The notes: generated by a model from the sequence alone, not told the origin. A DNA stretch of 64,000 nt from Oscarella lobularis (GCF_947507565.1 NC_089179.1:2931747-2995746); one strand, 5' to 3'; counted from the stretch's first letter, positions 1 through 11,891 are shown. A program made the numbers and translations.

Positions 1-3000
1 TTAGCTTGATGCAATCAATACGCTGTTTCAAAGTGAGAAAGACCATCCGCCCATCGCAAGAAACCAGCCGCCCATCGCCGCGGCGCAATCGGCTGGTCGC
101 ACTCCCTCTTCCATCGCATCAAACGCACCATAATCAAATTCCAAAGCATGAAAGACATGCTCGGCGGCAGCGACGAAGGCGCCGCCGCCGCGAGCGCAAT
201 ATCTCGACGTGGCGTACGAAGACGCGCTCTTCGACGGCTGGCTCGCGAGCATCGACCGCACGCTAGCCGGCTATCTCAAACGAACGATCCTCGTCAAAGT
301 GCCGTCGGACTCGACGGCGTCGTCGTCGCCGTCGAAGGGATCGGGAACGGGAGCCGATGAAGAGGAGGCTAGCGTTCGCGCCGTGCCCTCGGGGAGCCAA
401 TTGGCCTGCTCGCGGTACGCCATGAATTTCGCTGTGGAATTACAACATGTGACCACTGAGGCGAAATACTTGGAGCAACTCGGCTTTCAGATACCCGAAC
501 TCGCGCGCAACGTTGCTCTACAGGAGGATAAGTACGTGACGTATGTCGACGGGTTGAAGCGGACTCTCGAGCGATACGACGAGACGCTCGCGTTCTTCAA
601 TGCGCCTGAGGCGGAGTTGCTTGGCGATCACGTACGCGAATTGCAGCGCGTTTTGAAGCCCGGTGCCAAGCGGCTCAATTGGAGTTCGTTGGGCGACTAT
701 ATAACGCGATGCCATTTGACTATTACGAAGATGGAGTCGCTTGTCAATCAGATACACAAGAACGCGCACGACATCGAGTTGCTATTGAAACTCCTCGAAC
801 AGGCGGACTTATTTCGAGCGCAGCCACTGGGACCCGGGGGAAGGCCACTGGAAGCAAAGGTAAGAGAGACTAGGAAAGCGTGTCTTGTCAAGTTCCCTTA
901 AATTCCATCAAATACTATGTGTGTATATAGTTAGTGTTCCTACCTATAGTCTTTCCTGTGGAGGAATGACTGTGTAAGGCCTCCCTAGCTATTAAGTAGC
1001 CTCTCTGGGTATTAGCATCCATGGTATTAGGCCACAACGTTTTCTCTTTATTATAACACGAGGTCTTATGTAAGGGGAATACACTAACAGCCTTTCGTTT
1101 CTTCTAACTAAGTCGTGATACCATTTCCACTGTATTAGGACTTCAGTGTTTATCTTCTTAGGAATATTTTGATTGTATTGACACCAATCGGAATTCCGTC
1201 ATCGGCATTCTCGCTCGAAAGTACCACGCGATTGGCCCCCTCCTAACCGAAGTCAAAGGGCTCGTCGTCAATACGAATACGAGCCGCTCGTCGCGTCTCA
1301 AGCCCTACTACCTCTACTCTTCGCCGCACTCGCGACGATGGTTGATCTACAAAAATCTCGAACTTTTTTCGCGCGCTTACGCGGCGATGCGCCCGTCTTC
1401 GCCGTCGACGCCGTTCTCTCGGCAACCGAAGTCGTCACGTCGCCACCTGTGAAGGAGATCTACAAGCTTCTGACGCAGAGCTAGCGTTCGAGATACGGTG
1501 GAGAGCGTGCGCTTCTTCGTGCGTTGGATGCACGGGACGTGCATCAAGTGCGCGCCGCAGCACGTCGAGGGACGCGACGAGCCGTACGTGTTCAGTTTTC
1601 AGATCCTTAGGACATTTAGGTTCGTCCTCGCGTTCTCGCCGTCGTCAGTCAGCTGAATATGACGATTACCCAATTGCTCGGCGGTCTCAATAAATATTTG
1701 ACTCGCTGGAGGAATAAGTATGAGGTGCTCTGGCGGATTACACAAGGGAATTATTCTGGAGAAGATCGCCGCGAAAAAATTGAGCTGCGTGAAATTTGAT
1801 AGTCAGCTGCAGTTCTATGCGAATATAGCTGTCAAGGTGATACTATGTTCTATTATTAAGATTTTTTATTTTTTATTTTTTTCCGGTTAGGAATCAGGCT
1901 CAGGCGAAGATTTCGTTCGGATACAGCTCGAACCGTTGACGACGAGGATTCAAGAACACGCTCAGGCGTGGGTGACGTCGTTGTGCAAGTTGCTCAACGA
2001 CTCGGCTCGTGACGCGCTCTTCGGTCTGAGAAATCAACTGGAGGTGAGTTGTAACACTCTTTGAGAATCTCTGTTATACTTGAATATCTCGTTTTACTAC
2101 AGGGTCTCATGAATGATTCGAAGCGGCCTCCTGATACGCTTGAGAATCTCAAGTTTGTATTGAGCGTCGTAGCGAGCATACGTAACATGTCATAGCTAGG
2201 ACGTGGAACTCAAATACGTCGACATTCAGGAACGCTGCAGAACTCTACGAATGTACAAAGTCTACTGTACGTAAGAGGAAAGAGAGATAATCTCAACAAA
2301 TAATAGCGTTATTGATCTATAGATTTCTCAGTCTGAGTTGAACTTAGCCGCGAGGGGATAGCCACCACATGGGAGGAACTCTTTCAACAGGCTCGCAAAG
2401 TCGATCGCATTCTCGTCGCCGTCAAGAAAAGAATTCAACGAAATCACTTGCCAACAAGTGACCCAGTTCGCCAAGGACGTCGACGCTTTGGACGCAGTCT
2501 TTCACAGCGAAGGTCCGGGAACGGTGGGCGGCGAACTCGATCGCGGAATCGAAGTCCTCGCCAAAATGAAGAAGGGCGTCGAAAAGTTCGAAAAGGAACG
2601 CCAAGAACTGGCGAACGGTGAGAAACTATTCAACTTGCCAGTGACGATGTATCCAAAGCTGATGGACATGCAGAAAGAATTAGCGGGACTAGAAAAAGTC
2701 TTTAGCCCAAAGAGTAAGGGAGACACTATAGGTAGTGCATATATTATATTATGTATATTCTTTTAGGATGCTCGTGAAGATTGGTCTAATACGCTCTGGG
2801 CCAATCAGCTGACTGACGGGATCGACGGGTATCTACGCCAATTGCGTCGCTTTCCCAAGGAGCTCAAATCCCTGACCGTGTGCCACGTTCTTCAGGAGCG
2901 CATCCAGGCGTTCAAGGACCCCGCGTTCCCCTATTCGCCGATCTGAAAAACGACGCGCTGCGCGATCGCCACTGGCAGGGATTAATGAAAAGAACTTCGA

Positions 3001-3200
3001 CATGAACCCGGAAGCGTTCACACTCGAAAATCTCTTCGCAATGGAACTGCACAATTTCGCCGACGTCATATCGGAAATCGTGACGAGCGCAACGAAAGAG
3101 CTGAGCATCGAGAAGGGGATCCGAAGTGACGGAGACGTGGTCGGCGATGAAATTCTCCGTGCATCACTACACGAAAGGCGCTGAAGTACGAAGAGATCGT
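1..3200 (+). pseudogene. Axonemal dynein heavy chain stem fragment, DNAH10-like (copy 1, broken)
   Basis: Reads as the N-terminal stem/linker part of an axonemal dynein heavy chain, the motor of ciliary inner arms. Recognisable pieces run in order: a segment with IGWS and KRTI (about 85-150), the VTTEAKYLEQLGF and NVALQEDKY region (450-530), RLNWSSLGDYI and SLVNQIHKNAHDIE (670-780), a FVRWMHGTC block (1515), a QLLGGLNKYLTRWRNKY block (1670), LKFVLSVVASIRN (2150), WEELFQQARKVDRILVAVKK (2370), NLPVTMYPKLM (2635), LRDRHW (2955) and FTLENLFAMEL with EIVTSATKELSIEK (3015-3115). The last block is what suggests DNAH10 over other heavy chains. It is broken: frame changes are needed near 85, 1745, 2200, 2370, 2930 and 3125. 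Introns with good GT-AG ends remain (for example 1835-1890, 2044-2101). The window cuts the 5' end. The first 1.06 kb is duplicated at 33.5-34.46 kb. Family assignment is firm, the DNAH10 paralogue call moderate. Confidence 0.8.
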
Positions 3201-3687
3201 TGGAATTGTTCATGAAAGTATTGGCGAAGTTCTTGCCAGTGTCAACGTGCATCCCAATTTGACGTTGAACGTGTCAATAGACCACAGCTTTAGCGACGAT
3301 CACGTGACGGTTGCTATTGGAGACGTGCAACTGACGGACGCGTGGAAATGCGAGTTGATTACGTCAGAAAAGGCGACTAAGACGAGCGTGAAGATGCCTC
3401 AACCGACGGTTGTAGCCAAGTCAGCTATCGCGGGAACGTTGTTGTCGAGTGTTGTTTCTATAAAATCGGATTCTGCAGCACTACTTGTGGTGTTGTGTTT
3501 CGTTGCTCTCCTGAGCTCAGGCAGTGACTTGGGCCATGCATTTCTGAGTTTGCACACATTTATTATCTGTCTTTTGTGTTGCTATGTATTTCTTTTTTTT
3601 TTCTATTTCGTACACGTGCGAGATTGTTTACTCTCGCATACGGGACTCACAATTTCGATCTCCTGAAAAAACGCCGTTTCAAGCGCG
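3200..3687 (+). other. Stretch after dynein fragment; no recognised gene
   Basis: An open frame of about 139 codons runs from 3247 to 3666 and encodes a polar N-terminal part and a strongly hydrophobic C-terminal third, but it has no ATG at its head and matches no family I recognise. It could be a leftover exon of a membrane or GPI-anchored protein, or chance. Confidence 0.2.
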
Positions 3688-4202
3688 AAGCCTTACTTTT
3701 TCCCCGACAAATCCAATTGTCGTCGAACCTCTCAAGGTACTCGACTCGGTATACCCGGTAGTGGCCACGTCGAACCTTTGAGGCTCTCCTACGCGATCCC
3801 TTCCCCCCAGTGGGCACTCACCAGCCCAAATTTCTGAACCGTTGATTAAGAATGCAGTCTCGTTTATAATGGACGCTTCCCTGAGTTCCCAGAACGAACG
3901 CGGGTCATTAGCGAGAATCTCGTCCCATTGGGATCACTACATAATCAATTTCTCGGCTAGCGTCCTTCTGAGAAGAAGCGTGCTCGAATCAGTTTCGTTG
4001 CGTCGCCGTGGATATTCTTCTATCATTAAATGGGATACAGAAAGCCGCCCAGAACTACGATCATGTGCTCCGGTATCTCCTTTGGCACCCTCGCTTCCCA
4101 GAACCCTTAGAGAGAATCGGTGGATTATCTAGTTAAGGAAAAAGAAAAGGAAGACAAGACTAAGGACGCGGCGACGAAACAGGGCGGAGAGCCTTCGCCG
4201 AG
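3688..4202 (+). pseudogene. EFCAB5-like gene, 5' part, interrupted by the Ginger insertion
   Basis: Conserved-looking coding text upstream of the transposon: KTPFQARSLTFSP at about 3667, FEALLRDPFPPVGTHQPKFL at about 3777-3836, DILLSLNGIQKAAQNYDHVL at about 4010-4070, then RFPEPLER and a lysine/glutamate-rich stretch (DYLVKEKEKEDKTKD) up to 4202. These lie in different frames, so there are at least two frame breaks (near 3837 and 4110). The lysine-rich frame is cut at 4202 by the transposon and resumes at 12305 after the duplicated CCGAG. Together with the 3' part (12305-15070) it resembles EFCAB5, an EF-hand and GAF protein linked to cilia/sperm; that name rests on remembered similarity of the GAF region and is moderate only. 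Confidence 0.5.
4198..4202. repeat. Target site duplication CCGAG, left copy
   Basis: The five bases CCGAG sit directly outside the left TGT end and are repeated at 12300-12304 directly outside the right ACA end. The match is exact, which fixes the element borders. Confidence 0.85.
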
Positions 4203-4235
4203 TGTGGGGCGTACAAAATAGATCGACGTCAAAAA

Positions 4236-5288
4236 CGAGGGGCTAAACACAGGGTACTTTCGCACATGCGCAGACGCCATTTATTATTTATCTGCGGTTA
4301 TAGTCATCTTCTGCTCTTGCTAAACTATGTCATTTCGCAAGGTTCTACCGTTCACTCGCCTGCACGCGTACCTGAATGACTCTCTGTTCAGGCCTGGGAA
4401 AAATTAGAGGCCGATTCCAAGTCCTTGCTGTCGTCGAAAAGGCCAAAATCGAAGCGCGACAGAAAACTACTAACACGTCGCTCCCCTAGCCTGTAGCCAG
4501 ACCTTCTCCCTTGATCCCGTATAACGGGCTCGGGAGAAGGGAGGTCTCGCTCCCCCGTGAGAAAGAATAGTTCAAACTTTGGCCAACGCTACGAATGGCA
4601 GCTAGGTTAGCTCCGAATGGGACCCCATCGAACGATTCTCATCAGACGAAGAGGGAGTGCCGAGAAATCGCGCCGCTAAAGTAAGAAATTGGACCTGTGA
4701 CTGACTACAGCTATTTGCTTGTTTGTTCCCTCTCAGTTGCCCAAAAGAAGACGGCTCTTCGATTCTGACAGCTTCCGGGATTTCGATGAAATCAAACGCG
4801 AAAAAATGTTCGAGAAGACGACATAGAATGGGAAGTCAGCGATGTCGATTTCGAATCGAGCCAAGTGGAAGAAAAATGCGTTGACATGGCAACCGAAGAA
4901 GAGAACGTAATAGAAGACTTTGAGAAATCATCGCCTGAAGAAGTATCAGAGTGCATGTCATGGGGAAAGAACACTAGAAATAGTGAAGGGAGATTTTTAG
5001 GAGGTGCAAACAGTCGATTTGAAGCGTGATCCAGAAAAGGAAGTCTTGTCCGAGGAAGACGTCGAAGTATAGCTTTGTTCCTTGCGTTCGTTGATGGTCA
5101 CCCCCAGCGACTGATAAAACAGATTTCTCACGTGAAACAAAAGAGGATGAGAGTGGCAAAGACTCCAATCGATTCCGCGAGTGAACGGTAGAACGTTGCG
5201 AAATGACATAGTTTAGTGTGAGCAAACCGCAGATAAATAATAAATTGCGTCTGCGCATGTGCGAAAGTACCCTGTGTTTAGCCCCTCG
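4236..5288. mobile_element. Nested 1.05 kb terminal-inverted-repeat element inside the left Ginger terminus
   Basis: The ends are CGAGGGGCTAAACAC at 4236 and its reverse complement ending at 5288. The inverted repeats extend about 125 bp with few mismatches (left to about 4360, right from about 5164). It sits within the sequence GATCGACG-ACAAAATAG, which is continuous in the right Ginger terminus, so it inserted after Ginger. A possible ACG duplication flanks a slightly larger unit, but the exact target duplication is not clear. The interior has fragments of an acidic protein (RRRLFDSDSFRDFDEIKRE near 4750 and a glutamate-rich frame at 4808-4985) in differing frames. No transposase motif is seen, so it is probably non-autonomous. 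Confidence 0.7.
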
Positions 5289-5897
5289 TACGACAAAATA
5301 GATCAGTTGATATCTATTAGAGGAATGTAGGCGTAGTCACGTCACGTTCCATGTCTCACTTTCGCACCTATACCAAAGTGCGACATTTGCATGAGACAAA
5401 GGAGATCTATTTTGTCGTTGATCTATTTTGTAGCCATGTACAAGCCGACAAAATAGATCAACGACAAAATAGATCAAGGCGATCTCCTAGAAGCCAATGT
5501 CAGCCAATGTCATTCATAAATAATTAATTAATTAGGAGGGTTGTGCGCGCTTTACTTTCTCGCCTTTCGCACCAGGGGGGGTCGTCCGCTAGCGCACGCT
5601 ACTTACCCAGAAGTTAGCTGAAACTCGGTCTTTTTCTTGACTATCGTGTCTTTTTTTCGTTTCGATCGCCTGTACGCATGCAACAAAGTGGGGTTGCATG
5701 ATGTTAATTGAGTACTAGATTCAGGTTGAAAGGATTTGACTGCGCTCACGTTTACCCGTCGATTGGCCAAATCTTCTATTCGTTTATATATGAGTTTCAC
5801 CTTTTCTCTAAAGTACAACCTTCATTCTATCACATGCATGTTTGTTCCCGCTTCTCAACGTCTTATTTGTGCAGTTTTAGCCGTGAGAAGAACCACG

Positions 5898-6787
5898 ATG
5901 TCGAAAAGGCACAGAGATCAGTGCACACCCACTGGAAATACGCCCGTTCAAGCCTCAAAACAGTCTCGTACCGTTGAAGAAGAGGGCGTCTTGCATGAAG
6001 TCCACCCTCGCTCGCGCAAAAGCCTTTTCTCCGTTTGGACACACGATGACGATCTCCGCTTAGCGTCGGCTGTTTTCAACGTTTCTCCTCTAATTTGGCC
6101 CACGAATAGCTCTCGTTCACCCGTTTGGAAGACGATAGCTGCAGGATATAATTCTGACATAAGCGATGACAGTTCCAGAACAGGTACGACTTTATAGTGC
6201 ACTATGTATTGCCCATTGCTCAGACAGAAAAATCAATTTTAGCATCTGCTCTGAGAATCAGAGTTCAGCGTATGATGTTAGGGAAATATGGTTCGCCTGC
6301 AGACGCACAGGCAGATTTCAGGGAGAAAATAATTTCGCGTTCATCAGTTGAAACTCAAGCAGGAGTTGACACAGTGTCTTCGTCAACTCAGACTGACAGC
6401 ACTGGCGACAAGCTGAACACCCTCTTTTGCCTCATGAACACAAGGGATCAGGTTAGTTATACCCTATCGCCTACTTATCCGGTAGCTGCATGTCAATTTT
6501 GACTATAGATTGATTTTATCGGGAAGGCTTTCAGCGACGTTGCAAAATTGCTCGGCGTGAAGACTAACGTCAGTGATTACATTCAGACGAGTTTGAACGG
6601 CATGATAGAACTCCAGCGTGCTAACCGGTCGAACATGCTTCTTGGGCTGGCACGTTGTTGCGGAACTCAAAGAACGGAATCGGGCAAGTCGACGACTCTT
6701 CTTCCCCTAACTAGAATTGACAAGCGAACGAAACCAACTCGACGCGAAGTTGTTGGGAAGAAGCCCCTGGGGCGAGCCGTCAGCTGA
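5898..6787 (+). CDS. Ginger accessory protein of unknown function (262 aa, three exons)
   Basis: Exons 5898-6183, 6228-6451 and 6509-6787 join in frame through GT-AG introns of 44 and 57 bp (donor GTACGA, acceptor ACAG; donor GTTAGT, acceptor ATAG). The protein starts MSKRHRDQCTPTG, basic and serine/threonine-rich, has a central segment SRKSLFSVWTHDDDLRL and WPTNSSRSPVWKTIA that vaguely recalls a Myb/SANT- or MADF-type DNA-binding helix set, then a helical region ending basic (KRTKPTRREVVGKK). I do not recognise a named family. Its place inside the transposon suggests a DNA-binding or regulatory partner of the transposase; this is inferred. The frame is clean. Confidence 0.6.
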
Positions 6788-6936
6788 CACGTGGTAAACT
6801 CAGCGTGAGAAAAGAATTCCACGCAAAGCCTGTGCCCCTTCCCCCAATTATTATTTAGCTAAAAGTCTGTGGTAACAAAAATTTTGTGACAAATTCTAAG
6901 GTAATTTTTAGTGCATTGAGATATTGGAGATGTCAC

Positions 6937-7876
6937 CTAAGACGACGACTTCAGGTAAACATCATGCTGCCACCTTCCCTTTCTAGTAATCTTTATAGCG
7001 GTATAGAAGCCAAAACCCGACTTAGGCCAGTAGCGATATTTAATCCATTTTATTTGCAGTGACTGTATGGCGTTGTTGCTCTCGGCCTCCTTGACGTGAA
7101 CGGCAAGTTCCGACGCTACATACCCTATTCGTTCCCACTTGCCGTCTAACTGAACTTGAAAGGCAACGGCATTGGTATCGACCTCATTGTCAGGCTCTTC
7201 AGCAACCCTGACAGGTACATCACGCTTATTGTGAATTTTCTCTAGAGCGTTCCGTAGGGCGTCTTGATGACCCTTCTGTTTTGTCGTGCCAAGACATTTA
7301 AATAAAGCGAAAGACTCCTCGCTATTATCGTCGTCAAAGTCGTCGTTGACGCTGTCGTCATGGGAAGGATCGCTCTCACCCTCTTCGTCCTCATCATCGC
7401 AAGGGTTATTGACTCGCGGACTCAATTGCTCTTTCTCAACCGATGACGTCCGTGCTGTAACTGGCTTTCTAACACTTCCACGATTGCGACAAACTTCGTC
7501 GCATGTCATCCACTTCCAAATGACAGGAACGTCTTCGTCAAACAGAGGGTGTGGATGGTCCATAGAATATGGGGCGAGAGAGGATTTCTAAAAGCATTTC
7601 GTAAGAAACAACGGAAGGAAAATAAAGCAAGCAGCTCACTGAAATGTCACATGATTCTATCGGAACAATTAATTCCGGCCACTGAGCTTGAGTGATAGTG
7701 GACGAATTTATGAGAAAGTCCTGCAAGTCTGTGACGTCCTGATCACTTTCGACGATACGACAACGAATTCTCGTCAGCCGAACGTGCAGAACATTGAAGC
7801 AAGGCACGACGTAGTCGATCTCTTCGCACGATGCTACGACTATGATGCGCTTAATGTCGTCATAGTCGGTTGGGAA
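6937..7876 (-). CDS. HIRAN-like domain protein carried by the Ginger element
   Basis: Minus strand, exons 7876-7640 and 7587-6937 joined by a 52 bp intron (donor GTGAGC, acceptor TTTTAG). The 5' limit is uncertain: 7876 follows a plausible acceptor (TCTTTAG), and upstream exon and start were not resolved. The N-terminal part (DYDDIKRIIVVASCEEIDYV) is beta-rich. A long acidic linker follows (DDEDEEGESDPSHDDS). The C-terminal domain has VPVRVAEEPDNEVDTNAVAF, then KWERIGYVASELAVHV: the pattern PV-x-L/V-x-x-EPDN-x-x-D-x-NAV followed by an IGY strand is that of HIRAN domains, which bind DNA ends in helicases such as HLTF. In a transposon it may recognise DNA ends; this is inference. Convergent to the 5898 gene, divergent from the transposase gene. 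Confidence 0.6.
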
Positions 7877-8014
7877 CTAAAGACGAATGTCTCAGTCGGA
7901 AAGATCGCAGCAAGCGGGCACAAGTTGTGCCCAGGCATTTATGTTACTAGCTAATGCGTTGAGCCTAAAAGTCTGCGAAACTAAAAAGGTGTGGAAGAGC
8001 TACGGACGCCTAAA

Positions 8015-11000
8015 ATGTCGCAACTCGGATCTCGGAAACGACGCAGCGACAATCCATCTCAATCGAGGACATGTAAGCAATCATCATCAGATACATACAT
8101 TCATTGATAAGAATCCCAAAAGGAGTCGGTGTTCGAAGAAAACGCTGTTTTTCTATTTGGGTGTGGCCCTAACGCGCGGTAGCGGTTTACCCCATGGTTT
8201 CGCACTTTCCGTATGGCATCCACCAGGACACGCGCTGTTGCTGCCCTCTTCATTGTTCTAGCCTTTACCACCCCAGCCATAGAATCAATTTCCGACTCGG
8301 ACGACCAGGACTCTCAACGTGTCGCTGCAAGCCGACGCAAAGCGACACAGAAACGTGGATTTGGAACGTTCGCAGATGATGTCTACGACGAAATATTAGC
8401 ACACCTCATACGAGGAACAGCTCCAGTGCTGTCGCGAGACAATCCCTCATTCGTTCGCGACAAAAAAGTATACAATCATCTTCGTAAAGCAAAAGGTAGC
8501 CTACGTGTGCAAAGAATATTTTCGCCTGTGGAGGAAAACGACGTGGAGACGTTGGTTATTACTGATTGCAACGGGAAACTTCTTATTGCTGTGAAGGAGT
8601 CGAGCATTGAACGTATCATAACGTGGTTTTACGACCGTAGTAAAGGAGAAGGAGCGTTGAAATTGTCTAAACGAATTGCCGAGCATTACGCAGGAATTTC
8701 ATCAAAAAAAGTTCAAGAATGGTTGAACAATAACCCGGAGCATTTTCAACTTTCCGTAAAGTTCCGGAACAAGGCGGAACTAAAGTCGATTGACAGCGAC
8801 ACTGTACTGGGAAGGATTCAAATCGACCTCGTTGATTTCAGCAAAATGCAATCAGTGTTGGAGAGTGGGGAAACGTACAAATATGTCCTGTCCGTCCTTG
8901 ACGTGTTCAGCCGCTTCTTGATTCTTCGACCCCTTGCAGCCAAAGAGTCGGTTCTTGTGGCGAAAGAACTCGCGAACATTTTCTCTGCAATTGGAAAGCC
9001 GTCCATCATCCAGTGCGATCGAGGGACTGAGTTCATGGGTGAAGTTACTCGGTACTGCGAACGCAAGAAAATACGTATGATTCGTTCGTCTCCATACTAT
9101 CCCCAGAGTCAAGGGAAAATAGAGCGGTCACATGGAACATGGAAACGGAAACTTCTTAGCGATACGCTGAGAGCGGAAAGATGCGGAGAAGACCTCTGTT
9201 GGGCGGAAAATCTTGTAGTCTACCAAGATCTTTACAACAGTGCTCCACACAAGAGCCTCGGCAATGTCAGCCCACACGAAGTGTTTTTTGGACGCAAGAT
9301 GACGATGTTCCGTAAACCCTCTGACGTTGGCAATGATCCAAGCAGCGACAGCGAAGACGGAAGCATGGACGACAACGACTATGATGGCGACGATTCCAAC
9401 GTAGCAGCATCCGTCAGAAACAACAGCATGCTAGTCACCGACAACGGCGACGACATGGACGTCATCAACTGCACAAGGAACATGTCACGATACAGTCAGC
9501 ACATATCTAGTGTGTCTGACATTCGAAAGAACGCTCACAAAGCTTCCCAACGAGCAGCATTGCGAATGAAATCTCTGCACAAAGCCGCCCATCCGCCAAC
9601 CACGTATTTACCAGGAGATAAAGTTTTAGCAAGATTTCCTCGGAAGCCTTTCAGTCAAAGTCGAAAGAAATCATTGCAAAACGTGGACATGATTCGCGGT
9701 AAAATTTTGCGGGAAGACCGAAACAAACATCGCTATTTCATTGAGTACGAGGAAGCGGGCAACTTTCGCAGGAAATGGTTCGACGTCAAAGATATAACGT
9801 CAACGACGCTAGCACAAGAGAAGACAAGACATAATCGCCAACCGCTATTGTTGCCTACAGCGCCGCCTTCATCTTACTCTCGGCAATTTCTTACAAACCC
9901 GAGATCGACCGCGATTGACTGGAGGCCAATGACGTCAACACTTGCTACCCGACACTATCGTCCACTGAGCACCACCGTCACCCCTCATGCCAGACGGGTA
10001 CAAAGACGGCAGACCAAAGGCAAAAAGTCCAAAGGCGAAGAAGAGAAACTTGCTGAGCGCCTGCGAGCGCTGGGCCTTCGGATTAGAGACGTTGGCGGCG
10101 AGGGAAATTGTCTTTTTCTCAGCATTTCCGATCAGTATTTTGGCTCGTCCGACAAGCATCAGTTAGTGCGCGAAATAATTGCGCAATACATTGCTTCGCA
10201 CGCAGCTCATTATTCACAATTCATCGTAGGAATGTCTGTTGAAGAATATGTACGGCAGGTTTCAATGGACGGCGTTTGGGGAGACCATATCGATATCCAT
10301 GCTTTCGCCAACGCGCTTAATGTTAAAGTAGTTGTCGTTGAATCTTCTGAACAGAACGAAGTAACAATCGTATCTCCAGATTGTCCAAATGAAGACACGG
10401 GCCTGATTGTTATTGGACATATTGGCCAATTTCACTTCGTTTCAGTGCGTCAAAAGGACAGTCCTCATCAACGCGAGGCAGTTTGTCGAACGGACGGCTT
10501 CCCGCAGAGCGCCGTAGGACGAAAGAACGTTACACCGGACATTGAGAATGTCGGTCGAAATAATGATACCCAGCTGAGTGACGATCTAAGTGGAAATCAC
10601 GGTACTGAGCAGAGTGAGGTTATAAGCCTCAATAACTGTACCCAGAAGACTCTAGCATCACAAAGCGAGACGACGAACCTGTGTAACAACTGCACGATGT
10701 GGACAACAGCTCACTGGGGCGAATGTGCTTCAGATGGAAAGGCTGTCCGGAACTCCTGTCCCATTGACGGACCCATTACGTTTTTCTCGTTACTCTTCAT
10801 TTCGCTTACGCAGGTCGCCGCTCTCTTTACTCAATTGGCACACTCTGACAAAATTCTGTCTTTATTAATTTGCGTTGCTTCTTTATGCCGCAGGAAACTT
10901 TGGGGTGACGCCAAAGTTCATTGGATGAAAGAAACGCAACAACTGACGAACGATTATGAGTCCGCCGGCAGCATCAATTGCTGGGGATCGGAAGGAGATC

Positions 11001-11821
11001 GCTTTTTCAATTTTCTTCTTACGTCCAAAATGACCGCATCGATTTGCGACTTCCTTTCGACGTGTAAAAACAGTAAATGTCCAAAGAGGAAAATAATTAG
11101 AAAAAGGACCAATGTTCATCTAAAGTAAGAAATGATTGTGCATAAACTGACATAACAGCATTGCATGGTATTATTGTACAGTGTACAGCTGCCGCCCACC
11201 GAAAAATCCGTCGAACGACGATTGCAAGAGTTTCTTCGTCCGTCCAAAGAAGACGAATGTTCATATTGTAACAAGAAGAGAAAAATTCATCGTGACGTCC
11301 ACAAATGGCCACCTTGTCTTGTTTTCGATATATATGGGTACTTTCAGTATATTTCTATTTATTACATTAACACTTTTATGCTATAGATGCGGTATGAGAG
11401 TGAAGTTCTCAGAGATTGACAAGACATTTCGCGCACCTCCGGGCCACAGTAATGGCAAATGGTCAGTAATTGGCGAAAATCCGTTGCTATTATTTTGTTA
11501 ATTTAATTATTTTTTTGCACACACTGCAGCTACGTTCTGATGCTGGCCACGTTGTCAGAAAAAGACGGAGGCCACTTTTTTGCAATGTTCCGAATGACTG
11601 AGAACGACTGGGTTGAATACGACGGCATGAGAGAGGGCGCAACTTGCATTCCATCTAAAGGGTTTGGGCAGCTGGCCTTTGTCGGATGGACAATTTATGT
11701 AGATCTTGAATACCTGGGAAAAAACATGAAAAAGTTGAAGAGGGAAATAGACCAGCTGGCTGACAAAATACCTGGAACGTATTGGAATGAAACTCCGAAA
11801 AGGTATCACAAGAGAACCTAA
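8015..11821 (+). CDS. Ginger transposase: rve integrase + OTU + second (C19-like) deubiquitinase-like domain
   Basis: Five exons, 8015-8072, 8277-11124, 11182-11337, 11387-11461 and 11530-11821, all GT-AG and in phase, give 1142 residues. The ATG at 8015 begins a basic MSQLGSRKRRSD tail; the ATG at 8213 would give a false signal peptide that is really intron sequence. The integrase core has QIDLVDF (about 201-206), QCDRGTEF (D about 267) and SQGKIERSHGTW (E about 302, 34 residues after the second D). A GDKVLARFPRKPF segment (about 466) resembles the post-core domain of Gypsy-like integrases. An OTU domain follows (about 618-740): VGGEGNCLFLSI holds the cysteine and GQFHFVSV the histidine. The C-terminal 300 residues have SCPIDGP (C about 846), paired cysteines (ECSYC) and GGHFFAMFR (H about 1059) then DWVEYDGM, the order of cysteine and histidine boxes seen in C19/USP-like peptidases. 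Cut-and-paste DNA transposition is inferred from family. Confidence 0.8.
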
Positions 11822-11891
11822 CTCAATTTGCCTGTGTGTATGCATGAATATCTATTTTGTGTCGGTGCTGTGTTTTCTTGTTACAAAATCA

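Noticed and set aside
7286-7591. Plus-strand serine-rich frame opposite the HIRAN-like gene
   Set aside because: It is the antisense of the acidic linker; the minus strand has the domain pattern and splice sites.
8213-8276. Signal peptide on the transposase
   Set aside because: The hydrophobic stretch lies in a predicted intron; splicing 8072 to 8277 gives a basic, nuclear-type N-terminus in frame.
8213-11128. Integrase frame as part of an LTR retroelement
   Set aside because: No reverse transcriptase, gag-like or protease frame and no long terminal direct repeats; the element has inverted TGT...ACA ends and a 5 bp duplication, as in Ginger DNA transposons.
11181-11501. Second plus-strand frame over the transposase 3' exons
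   Set aside because: Out of frame with the C19-like domain; the alternative frame is recovered by GT-AG splicing and carries the CxxC and histidine motifs.
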